The notes: generated from the sequence alone by a model not told the origin. Shown: positions 1 through 9,556, numbered from the stretch's first letter. The stretch: 64,000 nucleotides of DNA from UTCHB3 sp002050155 (GCA_030584105.1 CP129491.1:1674001-1738000); one strand, 5' to 3'. Made by a program: numbers and translations.

Positions 1-1
1 C

Positions 2-334
2 AATTTATTTGTCCTTTGGGATGAAGTTTCTTCAGCGAAAGAGCCGGGTGTTGTGAACGATTATTATCTCTCGCAAAACTATCCAAACCCGTTCAACCCG
101 GAGACAAAAATTGATTTTGCGCTCCCGAAAGGGGGAAGTGTAACCTTAGAAGTGTTTAATTCTGTCGGTGAAAAAGTAGCCGTTTTGGTTAACGGCGAAT
201 TGCCGGCGGGCAGGTACTCTGTGCTATTTAACGGATCAGCACTCAACGGGGCGGCACTTCCTTCCGGAATTTATTTATACCGTCTGACAGCCGGCGATTT
301 CACGGCAACACGCAAATTTATCCTTCTGAAGTAG
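2..334 (+). CDS. C-terminal part of a T9SS-secreted protein (cut by left edge)
   Basis: The reading frame is open through the left edge, so this is only the last part of a larger gene; a GTG at 53 is inside it and is not its start. The visible portion is a type IX secretion sorting domain: the LSQNYPNPFNPETKIDF motif, a beta-sandwich-like stretch with a GEKVAVLV strand, then SGIYLYRL and the closing basic tail RKFILLK. In this family the domain is recognised by the T9SS translocon and removed at the cell surface. The function of the missing passenger cannot be judged. About 150 bases without a gene separate it from ruvC. Confidence 0.85.
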   Translation, partial: NLFVLWDEVSSAKEPGVVNDYYLSQNYPNPFNPETKIDFALPKGGSVTLEVFNSVGEKVAVLVNGELPAGRYSVLFNGSALNGAALPSGIYLYRLTAGDFTATRKFILLK

Positions 335-481
335 TACGGCGAATGATAATTTTTAGTTTTGAGATAGCACATCGAGTGATAATTTTTAGATTTAATACGG
401 TTAATCACAGAATCTCTGCCCCCGGAGAAGACCGAGGCGCATTAAAGTGATTACCTGTGGATCGGAACCGGGTGAGGTTAA

Positions 482-1021
482 ATGATTATACTCGGAATTG
501 ACCCCGGTACAGTGAAGTGTGGGTATGGCGTAGTTCAGGTGTTGCAAAAAGGGAGGGCGGCTTTGGGTTACGGCATCATTAATGTGCCTGCAAAATTGAA
601 AATGCCCGATAAACTTGCGTATATATACAACGAAATAGAAAATGTGATCAGGCAATACCGTCCCGTTGAGTGTGCGGTTGAAACTGCGTTTTACGGGAAG
701 AATATCCAGTCTGCCTTGAAATTGGGATATGCACGGGGCACTGCAATAATTGCCGCCGTGAGGGGCGGGTTGCACATCTCGGAGTTTTCACCCAAAGAAG
801 TGAAAAAATCGGTTACCGGAAAAGGCGGGGCATCGAAAGAACAGGTGAATTATATGGTTAAAACCTTGCTTAACCTTAACGGCAAAGAGATTCCTTTGGA
901 CGCCTCTGATGCGCTGGCGATTGCCTTGTGTGCCTCTTTCAAACCGGAAGATGATAAAAAGCGACCAAACTCGTGGGAGGATTTTATCAGACAAAACCCC
1001 GATAAACTGGTTAACTTGTAG
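482..1021 (+). CDS. ruvC: Crossover junction endodeoxyribonuclease RuvC
   Basis: This is the Holliday-junction resolvase, a dimeric metal-dependent nuclease that cuts four-way junctions moved by RuvAB. Its 179 residues match the usual length. The RNase H-like fold is visible with all four acidic catalytic residues: D7 in LGIDPGT, E67 in CAVET, and D140 and D143 in LDASDALAIA. The start overlaps the end of a GGTTA run and gives the canonical MIILGIDPG N-terminus. ruvA follows on the same strand after a 262-bp AT-rich gap, so the two may be co-transcribed; ruvB is not in the window. The C-terminal extension after about residue 155 is charged and variable, as is common. Confidence 0.97.
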   Translation: MIILGIDPGTVKCGYGVVQVLQKGRAALGYGIINVPAKLKMPDKLAYIYNEIENVIRQYRPVECAVETAFYGKNIQSALKLGYARGTAIIAAVRGGLHISEFSPKEVKKSVTGKGGASKEQVNYMVKTLLNLNGKEIPLDASDALAIALCASFKPEDDKKRPNSWEDFIRQNPDKLVNL

Positions 1022-1283
1022 TTACTGTTTTTTGATTGTTTTTTATTCTTGCTCTGTGTAAACGGGAATTAGCCCGAAAATAGCAGTTAAAAGTTATACA
1101 TAGAATTAGTTTTAATTATACAGAATACCGGTTGAAAATTGAACAATAGATTTGCTGCAATTAACATGAAAGCATCTGTTGAAATTTATTGAAAAACCCG
1201 CTGAAAACTAAATAATAGAACAGCCGGAATCAGCACGAAAACTTGAACTGAAATTTAAATAAAAGGTCTCCACCCGAAAAGAT

Positions 1284-1868
1284 ATGATAGGTTATTTAAA
1301 AGGAAAATTGTTGATTAAAAAGCCCACTCGCCTCCTTCTTGATGTGAACGGTGTTGGGTATGAAGTTTCCGTCTCATTGATGACATTTGATAAATTGGGC
1401 GATTCTGCTGAAACTGCGCTCTTTATTCACACTCATGTTACTCAGGATGCAATTACTTTATACGGATTCATTGGTGAAGATGAAAGAGAAATGTTCCGGC
1501 TTCTTATTTCCGTTTCGGGAATTGGGCCCAAAACAGCGCTTGCGCTTCTTTCGGGTATCAGGGTGGATGAACTCCGTCTTGCCATTGAATCGGGGGATAC
1601 ACACAGAATTAACGCCGCTCCGGGCATCGGCAAAAAAACAGCGGAAAGATTGATCCTCGAGTTAAAATCGAAAGTTGGCGATATTCAAATTGCAACTCCT
1701 TCAGGGTTCTCGCAACGCGGCGCACGGGCAGAAGCGCTTACTGCTCTTACAACCCTGGGCTTTAACGCAAAATCTGCGGAGAAAGTTATCGATTCCGTTC
1801 TGACCGAAAACCCCGCTTCAACGGTGGAAGAAATCGTAAAACAAGCCCTCAGAAAACTTTCAGGGTAA
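1284..1868 (+). CDS. ruvA: Holliday junction branch migration protein RuvA
   Basis: RuvA binds four-way junctions as a tetramer and loads the RuvB motor. The 194 residues show the three expected parts: an N-terminal OB fold (MIGYLKGKLL to about residue 62, with the DVNGVGYEV strand), two helix-hairpin-helix motifs (GIGPKTA at 79-85 and GIGKKTA at 114-120), and a flexible linker leading to the RuvB-binding domain III from about 147. Length and domain order are normal. It ends convergently with the FAH-family gene on the other strand. Confidence 0.97.
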   Translation: MIGYLKGKLLIKKPTRLLLDVNGVGYEVSVSLMTFDKLGDSAETALFIHTHVTQDAITLYGFIGEDEREMFRLLISVSGIGPKTALALLSGIRVDELRLAIESGDTHRINAAPGIGKKTAERLILELKSKVGDIQIATPSGFSQRGARAEALTALTTLGFNAKSAEKVIDSVLTENPASTVEEIVKQALRKLSG

Positions 1869-1891
1869 AGATCAGGTTTAATTCAACCGGT

Positions 1892-1999
1892 TCATTTAAT
1901 TGTTGCGCTTACGCTCTGCAGGCTTTCAACCGGGTTTATGCAGGAATATTCCCAAAATTTAAAGAATTGTTGCGCTTACATGATGCAGGTTCTCCACCT
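1892..1999 (-). repeat. Extra copy of the FAH gene tail, 67-bp spacing
   Basis: The last 13 codons of the FAH-family gene (stop at 1959-1961) are echoed 67 bp downstream, with a TGA stop at 1892-1894. The real tail reads VENLHHVSATIL and the copy VESLQSVSATIK. The core is an identical 15-bp stretch (1898-1912 and 1965-1979). V and E use different synonymous codons in the two copies (GTG GAG against GTT GAA). No start codon serves the copy. Confidence 0.7.
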
Positions 2000-2723
2000 G
2001 ACCGACTAACTTATCTCCGGAATTAACCTTACCGACGCCGGCGGGAGTTCCCGTGAAGATGAGGTCGCCCTCTTCAATAGTCATCATTTTTGATAAATGC
2101 GCAACAATCGCTGCCGGTTTGAAGATCATATCGCGTAAGGGTCCGTTTTGTTTAACCTCACCGTTAACATGCAAAATAATCCTGGAATCTAAAGAAATAG
2201 GCAGGTTATTTTGAGTAGAACGATTTTCTTTTCCGGAAAAATCTTCGCTCCCTGAGAAACCTTCGCTTCCGGAGAAATTTTCGCTCGCTTTGGAATTTGT
2301 TTTCTCTGCAAGGTCTTCCTTAAGCGTAAACTCAGAAACTACAGCTGCGTTATCGAAGCACTTTGCTTTCTCCCACGGGTGTCCCTTATCCTTAAGCAAA
2401 TCCTGCTGATCGCGCAGCGTCATATCCAAACCGGTTGCATAGCCGATAATAGCTTCTTCCGCTTCAGTCTCCGAAGCATTTTTCAGGTTTTTACCGATCA
2501 GAAGCACTAACTCTGTTTCGTAATGCATATTATCGGAATAAGGCGGAATCTCAATTTCAGCCCCCGAAAAAGCCAAGTTCGAGCTTGGTTTCATAAAAAA
2601 TATCGGAAATTCGGGCACCTCATTCCCTAATTCTTTTGCATGTTCCTCATAATTTCTCCCGACGCACATAACTTTTCCGGGATAAAATGTACCCTTACGG
2701 GTTTTAATTTCTATTGTTGACAT
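1959..2723 (-). CDS. Fumarylacetoacetate hydrolase (FAH) family protein
   Basis: This enzyme family hydrolyses or decarboxylates acylpyruvates and related diketo acids using a divalent metal. The FAH core is clear: VGRNYEEHAKELGN at 21-34, the metal-binding HYETELVLLIG with E69 and E71, D100 in ATGLDMTLRD, and the closing GDLIFTGTPAGVG at 219-231. The start is supported by an AAGGAG Shine-Dalgarno 5 bases before ATG. Unusually, residues about 142-174 form a low-complexity loop with three FSGSE-like repeats, inserted between the FDNAAVVS strand and the SRIILHVNGEV strand. The exact substrate cannot be told. It lies downstream of the DUF5686 gene on the same strand, 85 bp away. Confidence 0.88.
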   Translation of the reverse strand: MSTIEIKTRKGTFYPGKVMCVGRNYEEHAKELGNEVPEFPIFFMKPSSNLAFSGAEIEIPPYSDNMHYETELVLLIGKNLKNASETEAEEAIIGYATGLDMTLRDQQDLLKDKGHPWEKAKCFDNAAVVSEFTLKEDLAEKTNSKASENFSGSEGFSGSEDFSGKENRSTQNNLPISLDSRIILHVNGEVKQNGPLRDMIFKPAAIVAHLSKMMTIEEGDLIFTGTPAGVGKVNSGDKLVGQVENLHHVSATIL

Positions 2724-2808
2724 CGTAACTCCTTGTAAAAAAACTGCGCAAAATCAGCACCCCATCCAACCGCAAAACATAAATCGCTCGGGTCAAACAG
2801 GCAACTCC

Positions 2809-5277
2809 TTACAAAATAATAATAGTGTTAAGCCCCACCCTAAAAGCATTGTTCTCCCGATGATTCAACCGCCAGCCGAACTCAACCTTAACGGGTATAA
2901 TCAGAGTCGAAACCCCAAAACCTGCTTCGTAAAACGGGTCGGTCAGCCGGTTAACTGCAAAAGGAAGCAAAGCCGCCGTCTCCGGATTTATCTCCGTAAA
3001 CCCTGCATTAAAAAATGCATTAAACCTGAAATTCAGCTTCTTCAGAAACGAAATCCCAAAAAGCCGCAACGGAAGATTATCCAGATTCTGGTCCACAAAA
3101 AGCATCCAACCTCTGTCCCCCAGATACTCACCTAAGCGAACGGTTCTGAACGACTGGTTCTGCGCCGTTGCATTTATGTTTCCGGGCATTGAATATAGCA
3201 CCTGCAACGGCATACCTCCCTCAGTGGTAAAACCTGTAACCCTCACCATCATCGAGGTTGTCATCGAAGTCCTTAAAAACATTCTGAGCCAACCGTTGTA
3301 GCTTTTATAATCAACACCCGATGAAAGGCTCCCCGGTGCAAACCGGTACTCAACCCCACCGGTAATGTGGAACTTACCCCAAAGGCGCATACGGGTTAAC
3401 CCGTTTTCAATGTAATCTCTCGGATCAACGGTAACGCCGAGTGAAAACTCGTTCAGGCGCATCTCTGTAACGGGTGTATTGTGCCGGTAAACTCTGTCGC
3501 CGCGAAAAACTGAAAAATCAGAATTAACCACCGCTGAATTATCCGTGCGGTTTTTAACCCCAAGCCCAACGGTTAAAAAGGGAAACACTTCACCTGAATA
3601 ATCAAAACTATAGCCGCGAGAATAGTAATAGTCGTTAAAATCCATTTTTGAAATTAAAGTGTTCAGCGTGGTGAACATTTTACCGTATTCGCGGTTGCTT
3701 TTGAACAGCACCTCAATCCTGTCGAACGCCGAAAAAGAAAGCAAATGTGTGCGGTATTCACCCAAAGCGTAGGAAACCGTCAGTTCAGGTTTAAACTTCT
3801 CATCCGCAAACCCGTAACTTAAATCTAACCTTGAATTAAGTCTTTTGTTAAACAGCCCCGAAGCTGTTACCCTGAAATCTAACGAATTTCCCTCAACCGG
3901 GTTGAAATGATACATCGCAAGCGGGGCACTGACCGTAAAATTTTCCCCAAGTGCAATTCTGTCGGAAAGAAGCGTGAATCTCTCCCAAAAACTTTTTGGC
4001 TCATTCTGCAACGAGTCGATTCTTTCATAAGCGGTTACTTCCTCAGTTGTGTTCGGTATCCCTTGGTGTGCGCTCCAGAAAAGGGAATCTTTCTCATCAG
4101 CATCCGAGAGCACTTTAATAACCGCCCCGCTGAAAATTTCATCTTCCAGCGGAATGTTCACCTCATAGTCGCTCAGTGCAGTGTTAAGATCAATTTCCGC
4201 CTTAAAAACATTCAGATAGTTAATTTTTCCCTCAATCAAAAAATCGGTTGGCATATAAAATCCGTGCCCGCCCCTCTCGACGAATTGCTGCTGAAACTTA
4301 AGCGTGTCAAAAAAATCGGCCACCGTTCCAACTTTGTTGGCGCCAAGTTCCACTTTTATCAGGTCAAAAGACTTATCCAGAATATAAAGGTTGCCGACAA
4401 AGCCCGGGTCAGCGGGGTCGTTTGGCTCTATGTGCACCTTAAACACATTTTTTCTGTCGATTGAAATGGTATCTTTCAGATAGTAGTAATAATAGTCCAG
4501 GGCGTCGTTTGCAATGGGACCCGTAAAATTGTTGTTGGCGAAAAAATTCACCTGATCTTCATAGAAGTTGGAAATAAATCTTCCGCCTGTGATAATATTA
4601 AAAATTGGAGGAATGTTGGCGGTTTGTTTCCGCCCCAAAATAATCTCTTTATAGTCGGAAGGTGCCCTGAAATAAGATTCAGAAACATTTTCAATAATTC
4701 CCGTAATCTTTAAGCCCGCAGTATCTCCGGGTTTATTGCCACCGGTCAGAATGGTGCCGCCTGCAGCAGCTGCACCTCCTGCGCCACCTCCTCCCGTGCC
4801 GCTTGTCAGCAAATCTTCTGCAGTTTTAAGGGTTACCTTCGTGTAAGCGCCAAATTTGAAGCTTTTAAGGTATTTTGCTCTCTCATTTTTTCGTTCAATC
4901 GCACGGCTTATTATCTCCAAAGCCGGATTAACGCCGGGGAATACCGTAACCTCGTTAAGTTTAACCTGCGAAGGCTCCAAAGCAAAATTCACAAACTTCG
5001 TGTTTCCTTTTACCTGCACTTCCAGCGTATCGCTCAAATATCCGACGAACGATGCAATTACTCTGTATAAGCCTGCACGAAGGAGCAGCTCGTAATGCCC
5101 GTCTTTGTTGGAAGTGGCGCCTTCGTTAGATTCGATCACGCGAACGGTGCCAAACGGGAGTGCAATCCCCGTAACTTTATCCACTATTGTGCCGCTTACG
5201 GAAAATTTCTGACCGAATGTTACGAAACTGTAAAGCACAAATACTAAAAACACAACGGAATTAAACCGCTGACTCAA
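2809..5277 (-). CDS. DUF5686-type outer-membrane protein with carboxypeptidase-regulatory-like domain
   Basis: The 822-residue protein has a signal peptide (residues 1-22, ending FVTFGQ), then a CarboxypepD_reg-like beta domain (about 24-110, with SVSGTIVDKVTG and TSNKDGHYELLL). The large C-terminal region is rich in alternating aromatic and polar strands, as in the DUF5686 outer-membrane family. A Gly/Ala-rich loop lies near residues 160-176. The start is TTG: an AGGAAGG Shine-Dalgarno lies 3 bases before it, and it overlaps the stop of the upstream ligase-like gene by 17 bp, which suggests translational coupling. These proteins are presumed surface or envelope components; no enzymatic residues are recognised. 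Confidence 0.8.
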   Translation of the reverse strand: MSQRFNSVVFLVFVLYSFVTFGQKFSVSGTIVDKVTGIALPFGTVRVIESNEGATSNKDGHYELLLRAGLYRVIASFVGYLSDTLEVQVKGNTKFVNFALEPSQVKLNEVTVFPGVNPALEIISRAIERKNERAKYLKSFKFGAYTKVTLKTAEDLLTSGTGGGGAGGAAAAGGTILTGGNKPGDTAGLKITGIIENVSESYFRAPSDYKEIILGRKQTANIPPIFNIITGGRFISNFYEDQVNFFANNNFTGPIANDALDYYYYYLKDTISIDRKNVFKVHIEPNDPADPGFVGNLYILDKSFDLIKVELGANKVGTVADFFDTLKFQQQFVERGGHGFYMPTDFLIEGKINYLNVFKAEIDLNTALSDYEVNIPLEDEIFSGAVIKVLSDADEKDSLFWSAHQGIPNTTEEVTAYERIDSLQNEPKSFWERFTLLSDRIALGENFTVSAPLAMYHFNPVEGNSLDFRVTASGLFNKRLNSRLDLSYGFADEKFKPELTVSYALGEYRTHLLSFSAFDRIEVLFKSNREYGKMFTTLNTLISKMDFNDYYYSRGYSFDYSGEVFPFLTVGLGVKNRTDNSAVVNSDFSVFRGDRVYRHNTPVTEMRLNEFSLGVTVDPRDYIENGLTRMRLWGKFHITGGVEYRFAPGSLSSGVDYKSYNGWLRMFLRTSMTTSMMVRVTGFTTEGGMPLQVLYSMPGNINATAQNQSFRTVRLGEYLGDRGWMLFVDQNLDNLPLRLFGISFLKKLNFRFNAFFNAGFTEINPETAALLPFAVNRLTDPFYEAGFGVSTLIIPVKVEFGWRLNHRENNAFRVGLNTIIIL

Positions 5278-7348
5278 AATCCTTCCTGAAATAATAACCG
5301 TCCGTTTCTTTTTCTTTTTTATACAACATCAATCTATCGATTGCAAAAACCAACCCCGCCGAAAACCAAACCATCGTAATTATTTCGTGATCACCAAAAT
5401 TGAACTCTGTCAACCCCGAACCAATAAACGATGCAAACCCACCAATAGCACCCATAACCAATGCTCTTTCAAAACTTTTTTCGGGGGTTTTTCTGAATAT
5501 TTGGCAACTTTTACGAATAATCACCGTAAAAAACGCTACAATCACAATAAACCCAAACCCGCCGAGCGTTGCCAGTATATGAATAAAATTGTTGTGCAGA
5601 TGCCCCTTTATCTCTTTTTCGTATGGGCGGTTGTATTGCTTAAACAGCACTGCAAGGTCTATATCCCCCACGCCAAAAAACGGGTGATCTTTGAACATCT
5701 CCCAACCTATACGCCACATCGAAAGCCGGTTGCGGTTTGAGGGACCTGAAAGATCAAAAAAGCTGAGCACACGGCTCGGTTTTATATCCGTTAGGCAGAT
5801 ATATTTGTCGGAAGCCGTCATCGAAAAAGGATATTTTGCCACTTTCATTCTTTCGCTTAGCAACACTGCTGAATCCCCCTGTAGTACGGCATCATATAGC
5901 ACCTTATTCACACCAATTAAATAGAGGGAATCTGTCTCCGGTGCAGTGGCGTTCCATGCGATCCCTTTAATATCGATGTTGCTTTTAAGCGGTTTAATTT
6001 TGCGTTCAACGGGATCAGCCAGTTGGAAAGCGTTATCGAAATAAAAAAGAGATTTCCCTTCTTTAAATCCAAGAAAAGCCGTTTTCCCCGGAATTTTCAC
6101 ATCGTATGGTATGGTGTCCGTTGGCATTCCAAGGCTGTCCAGTGCAATTGTTGTGTGTGATTCGTTTTCATAAACCAGATCAATCCAATTTGAATCAACT
6201 ATGATACTGATTCCGCCCACAAATTTCGGAAAGCGCAACGGTTGCCCAATCGATTCGGGCGAGCGGTAAACGGTGATCCCACTGTCGCTATCCACTGCGT
6301 ACAGCAGCCCGCGGCTGACTGCTAACCTGCCCAGAAAACCGGGCGTGGTAAATTCATTTTCAATTTTAAATCCTGCAGAAGTCGTGTCCAACAACAAAAT
6401 CCGGTAATCACTCTGGAAGGAAACGAACTTATCGCCCCACTTCACAATTTCGTAAATTGGTGAAGGGGTCTCTAACCGATTAATTAACGAGTCCCCCCGG
6501 TAAATCTTCAAACCTTCTGAAAAATCAGAAACGGCAAAATTTTCCCCAAAGGGTTGTGCTTTGTAAGCCAAACCGTCCGTTTTGAAAGAATATTCCAATT
6601 TACCGTTCAGCGAATATATTTTAACTTCCGACTCGTTTCCCGCAATAAGCAGAACAATCAAAACGCAAAGAGCACCTAAGCCCAGCAGCAGGTAGTTCCG
6701 GTTCAGAATCAACAAAATTATTATACCCAAACCCACCCCTATCCACGCAGTTCTTTTATCAGTTGCCACCAAAGCGATGGTTGAAATTAAGGCAAGCCCC
6801 GCCCACAATATTTTCCTTTTATTTTTAGTTTCGTTCAGAAAAAGAGCGGTTAAGTAAACAATGGTGAAAGTGGTTAATTCCCCTGTGGTGATCGGGTGAA
6901 CCAACACGCTGGGGCCCTCTGCAGTATATTTATAAAGATCGCGTATAAAATACTCAACAGAAAAACCGATATAAAGAAGATCGGATGCCAGCGCAAAAAC
7001 CAGATAGGTAAAAAAGAAAACCCGCAAATCTTTCCAACTTCGTATTCCGGCTGCAACCGTGTAGATAATCGGAATTAAAATAACCCTTTTGAAACCGAAA
7101 AGCAAAGCCTGTTCCCGGTTGGAAGAAAACAACAGAGCCAACACTTCCGCCAAAACGAAAAGAAGCACCCACACCTCAATGCCTGTCCTGTTGAACAACC
7201 TCCGTTCACCGCGGAAAAAGGCAACACCAAGAAAAACAAGCGCAGCATAATACCCAAGTTGGTTGAAAAACAGGGCATTTGTTAATGTTGCCGCAAATAG
7301 CAGCAGCGAATAAAACGCTATACTTCTGAGTTTTTCTTGTCCGGTCAT
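5261..7348 (-). CDS. O-antigen ligase-like (Wzy_C/WaaL) membrane protein with a large inserted beta-rich domain
   Basis: The 695-residue protein is an integral membrane protein of the O-antigen ligase/polymerase superfamily, which transfers or polymerises lipid-linked glycans at the outer face of the inner membrane. N-terminal membrane segments run to about residue 236 and include DKRTAWIGVG (R199). The Wzy_C signature resumes at 541-587: RLSMWRIGWEMFKDHPFFG, then the HLHNNFIHIL motif with H583 and H585. More membrane spans follow to about 672. Between them, residues about 238-535 form a soluble region of repeated short beta strands (for example KIYSLNGKLEYSF, FVSFQSDYRILLLD, LLYAVDSDSGITVYR) that resembles a beta-propeller. 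Typical family members are 400-450 residues and lack it. It follows a terminator and overlaps the DUF5686 gene. Confidence 0.82.
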   Translation of the reverse strand: MTGQEKLRSIAFYSLLLFAATLTNALFFNQLGYYAALVFLGVAFFRGERRLFNRTGIEVWVLLFVLAEVLALLFSSNREQALLFGFKRVILIPIIYTVAAGIRSWKDLRVFFFTYLVFALASDLLYIGFSVEYFIRDLYKYTAEGPSVLVHPITTGELTTFTIVYLTALFLNETKNKRKILWAGLALISTIALVATDKRTAWIGVGLGIIILLILNRNYLLLGLGALCVLIVLLIAGNESEVKIYSLNGKLEYSFKTDGLAYKAQPFGENFAVSDFSEGLKIYRGDSLINRLETPSPIYEIVKWGDKFVSFQSDYRILLLDTTSAGFKIENEFTTPGFLGRLAVSRGLLYAVDSDSGITVYRSPESIGQPLRFPKFVGGISIIVDSNWIDLVYENESHTTIALDSLGMPTDTIPYDVKIPGKTAFLGFKEGKSLFYFDNAFQLADPVERKIKPLKSNIDIKGIAWNATAPETDSLYLIGVNKVLYDAVLQGDSAVLLSERMKVAKYPFSMTASDKYICLTDIKPSRVLSFFDLSGPSNRNRLSMWRIGWEMFKDHPFFGVGDIDLAVLFKQYNRPYEKEIKGHLHNNFIHILATLGGFGFIVIVAFFTVIIRKSCQIFRKTPEKSFERALVMGAIGGFASFIGSGLTEFNFGDHEIITMVWFSAGLVFAIDRLMLYKKEKETDGYYFRKDFESAV

Positions 7349-7362
7349 CTTAAAGTTTAAAG

Positions 7363-7402
7363 TAAAAAAAACCTGAATGCTTTAATTAAAACATTCAGGT
7401 TT
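7363..7402 (-). terminator. Rho-independent terminator after the alkaline phosphatase gene
   Basis: A perfect 10-bp inverted repeat (AACCTGAATG at 7370-7379 with CATTCAGGTT at 7392-7401) is followed, on the minus strand, by a run of T. It separates the PafA-type gene from the ligase-like gene. Confidence 0.85.
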
Positions 7403-7429
7403 CAAAATTAATTAAATGCGGGTTAAAAA

Positions 7430-9067
7430 CTACTTTTTGAAAACGCCCTGAATCACTTTGCCAAAACTTCCGTTCGGCGCCATGATCTTCAGATAGTTTG
7501 CAATGGTCGGCGCAATATCAATTATTTCAACAGCGCTGTTGTTTTCGCCCTTGTTCACACCCATTCCGTAGAATATCAGGGGCACATGCGAATCGTATTC
7601 GAAAGGCGAACCGTGTGAAGTGCCGGTGTTTCCAAAACCGAGCAGCCAAGCAGGAACAAAGTCTATCCAGCAGTCACCGCCTCTCTTTTTATGATAGCCG
7701 AAGAAGAATTTCTTTCTAACAGGGTCGGCGGAATTGCTTGCTTCATCCAAGCTTGAAGAGGGCACCACATCGCGGATTTCAGTGAATTTCATCAACTCCG
7801 GTTTTATTATTTCAACCATTTCTTCAGAAGTGGTTTTATATTTTTTCATCAGATCGTAGTTGAAATAGAACTGATAGTTTTGGGCATTAATCACAAAATT
7901 TGAGTCGGTACCTGCATTAAAATGGTTATTCAAAGCAGCGTTAGCAGCCTTTGTGTACGCGCTGAAATCGATCAAACCGCAATCGATGTGGTTTTGTCTC
8001 AGGAAGCCCGGAATCTCAGCAACGCCGTGATCAGCCGAGAGGAAGAGCACATAGTCACCCTTTGGAAAATGCGACTTAAGAAAATCGAACAAAAGTTTAA
8101 GGTCTTTATCTAATTTCACATAGCAGTCAGCAAGTTCAACTGATTGAGGCCCATATCTGTGCCCTACATAATCAGGCGGCGAAAAGCTGAGCGTTAAAAT
8201 ATCAGTAAATTCACCTTTACCGAGGTTCTCACCTTTAATTGCTTCAATTGCAAATTCAGCAGTCATTATATCACCCATCGGGGTGCTGGGTATCAGTTCA
8301 TAGTCGCCCATTAAACTCTTAATTGTCGGCAGATCGTGCGGAAAGATGGGTTTTTCTTCACCTTTAAAAAGACCTTCAAACTTAGAATCATCGGGCCCAC
8401 ACATCGAATATTTTTCGATCGGGAAAGAAAGTTCCCATTTTTTACTTAGAAGTTCATCGGCTCTTTTAAGGTTATTATAGTTGTTAACCCACGCCGGAAG
8501 ATCGGTTCTGTAGTAGGTGCTTGTTATCCATTTGCCGGTTGCTCTGTCCAACCAGTAAGCCGCATCAGCAGAACGCCCTGCCGGTAGGATCGAGCTTCTC
8601 TCTTTAATGGCAACGCCAATCACTTTAGAGTGAAACGAGTTGGAAATTTTCATTTCATCTGCGATACTGTTAACCAACAACCGTCTCGGTGAAAACTCAC
8701 CGTTAGCGGGCGTTCCTCCTACTGCAGTAACGGTTTTATCTTCTGCGCAATAAACGGGCTTGTTGGTCTCTCTCTCAAACCAGTTGTTTCCTATAATTCC
8801 GTGCATCCAAGGGGTTGTTCCTGTAAAAATGGAAGTGTGGCCCGGTGCTGTGAAGGTTGGAACATAGGTGTAGTGGGTCGAGGTGCAATTGTAACCGTTG
8901 TTCACCAATTCTTTGAAGCCTCCATCACCGAAGAGGTCCCAGAAACGATAAATGTAATCGTATCTCATTTGGTCAACCACAATCCCAATCACTAACTTAG
9001 GTCTTTCTGCCTGCTGGGCACTGACTGCAAAAGCCAGCGCAGCGGTGAAAACTAATATTTTTTTCAT
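7430..9067 (-). CDS. PafA-type secreted alkaline phosphatase
   Basis: The 545-residue protein has a signal peptide (MKKILVFTAALAFAVSAQQ) and an alkaline phosphatase superfamily fold acting on phosphomonoesters in the periplasm. It matches the PafA pattern: metal ligand D32 in IVVDQMRYDY, nucleophile T73 in FTAPGH, N94 in IIGNNW, the K and R of AIKERSSILP, metal ligands in SPPDYVGHRYGP and SADHGVAEIP, and a final His in GTSHGSPF. The Lys/Arg pair in this position distinguishes PafA from E. coli PhoA. It stands alone between a long non-coding stretch upstream and a strong terminator downstream. Confidence 0.9.
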   Translation of the reverse strand: MKKILVFTAALAFAVSAQQAERPKLVIGIVVDQMRYDYIYRFWDLFGDGGFKELVNNGYNCTSTHYTYVPTFTAPGHTSIFTGTTPWMHGIIGNNWFERETNKPVYCAEDKTVTAVGGTPANGEFSPRRLLVNSIADEMKISNSFHSKVIGVAIKERSSILPAGRSADAAYWLDRATGKWITSTYYRTDLPAWVNNYNNLKRADELLSKKWELSFPIEKYSMCGPDDSKFEGLFKGEEKPIFPHDLPTIKSLMGDYELIPSTPMGDIMTAEFAIEAIKGENLGKGEFTDILTLSFSPPDYVGHRYGPQSVELADCYVKLDKDLKLLFDFLKSHFPKGDYVLFLSADHGVAEIPGFLRQNHIDCGLIDFSAYTKAANAALNNHFNAGTDSNFVINAQNYQFYFNYDLMKKYKTTSEEMVEIIKPELMKFTEIRDVVPSSSLDEASNSADPVRKKFFFGYHKKRGGDCWIDFVPAWLLGFGNTGTSHGSPFEYDSHVPLIFYGMGVNKGENNSAVEIIDIAPTIANYLKIMAPNGSFGKVIQGVFKK

Positions 9068-9484
9068 GTTGCTCCGTATGTTTTAAGCAAAATAATCAAT
9101 TATTCTCTTCTTATCATCGAAAACTTACAAATTTCCGCAATAAATTACTATGTATAAATACGGCTATACTCTTTAAGGAAAAGATTATAAAGGGGTTTTT
9201 CAGCCTGTTTTATCATTTTTTTTTGCAGTATTGCTGGCAGATATTCCGATGTTTTTATAATATGGCAGGCAGATTTTCCGGTGTTCCGGTGTTTGCGAAA
9301 AGAAGAGGGAGTTCTGCGAAGTGTTTTATGGTATTAACCTGCCTGCAAATTCAAAGCCTTTAAGATGAATAATTGAGAACAATTAACTGTGCCGGGGTGT
9401 TGATTGCCCGATTGTCGTCCGAACTTCAAGATGAATAATTGGGGTCAATAAACAACTTCCCGATCTAAAACAGACTACAGTATT
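9068..9484. other. Non-coding gap with weak repeats
   Basis: No convincing gene. Two imperfect direct repeats are visible: AAGATGAATAATTG twice about 66 bp apart (near 9363 and 9429), and GCAGATATTCCGATG-like segments near 9238 and 9270. The promoter of the phosphatase gene should lie near its right-hand gene start at 9067; no clear box is recognised. Confidence 0.4.
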
Positions 9485-9520
9485 AAGAAAAAAGGGGGCA
9501 AAGCTCAACACTTTGCCCCC
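9485..9520 (-). terminator. Rho-independent terminator
   Basis: Perfect inverted repeat GGGGGCAAAG (9494-9503) with CTTTGCCCCC (9511-9520) and a T run on the minus strand. It ends the T9SS-cargo gene pair transcribed leftward from 12540. Confidence 0.9.
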
Positions 9521-9556
9521 AAAATCTGAACTAATTAACTTAACCTTTAGCGTTAA

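Noticed and set aside
1022..1283. Small gene or regulatory RNA between ruvC and ruvA
   Set aside because: Only AT-rich sequence with an imperfect repeat of about 69 bp (near 1130 and 1199); no start, signal or stable fold stands out.
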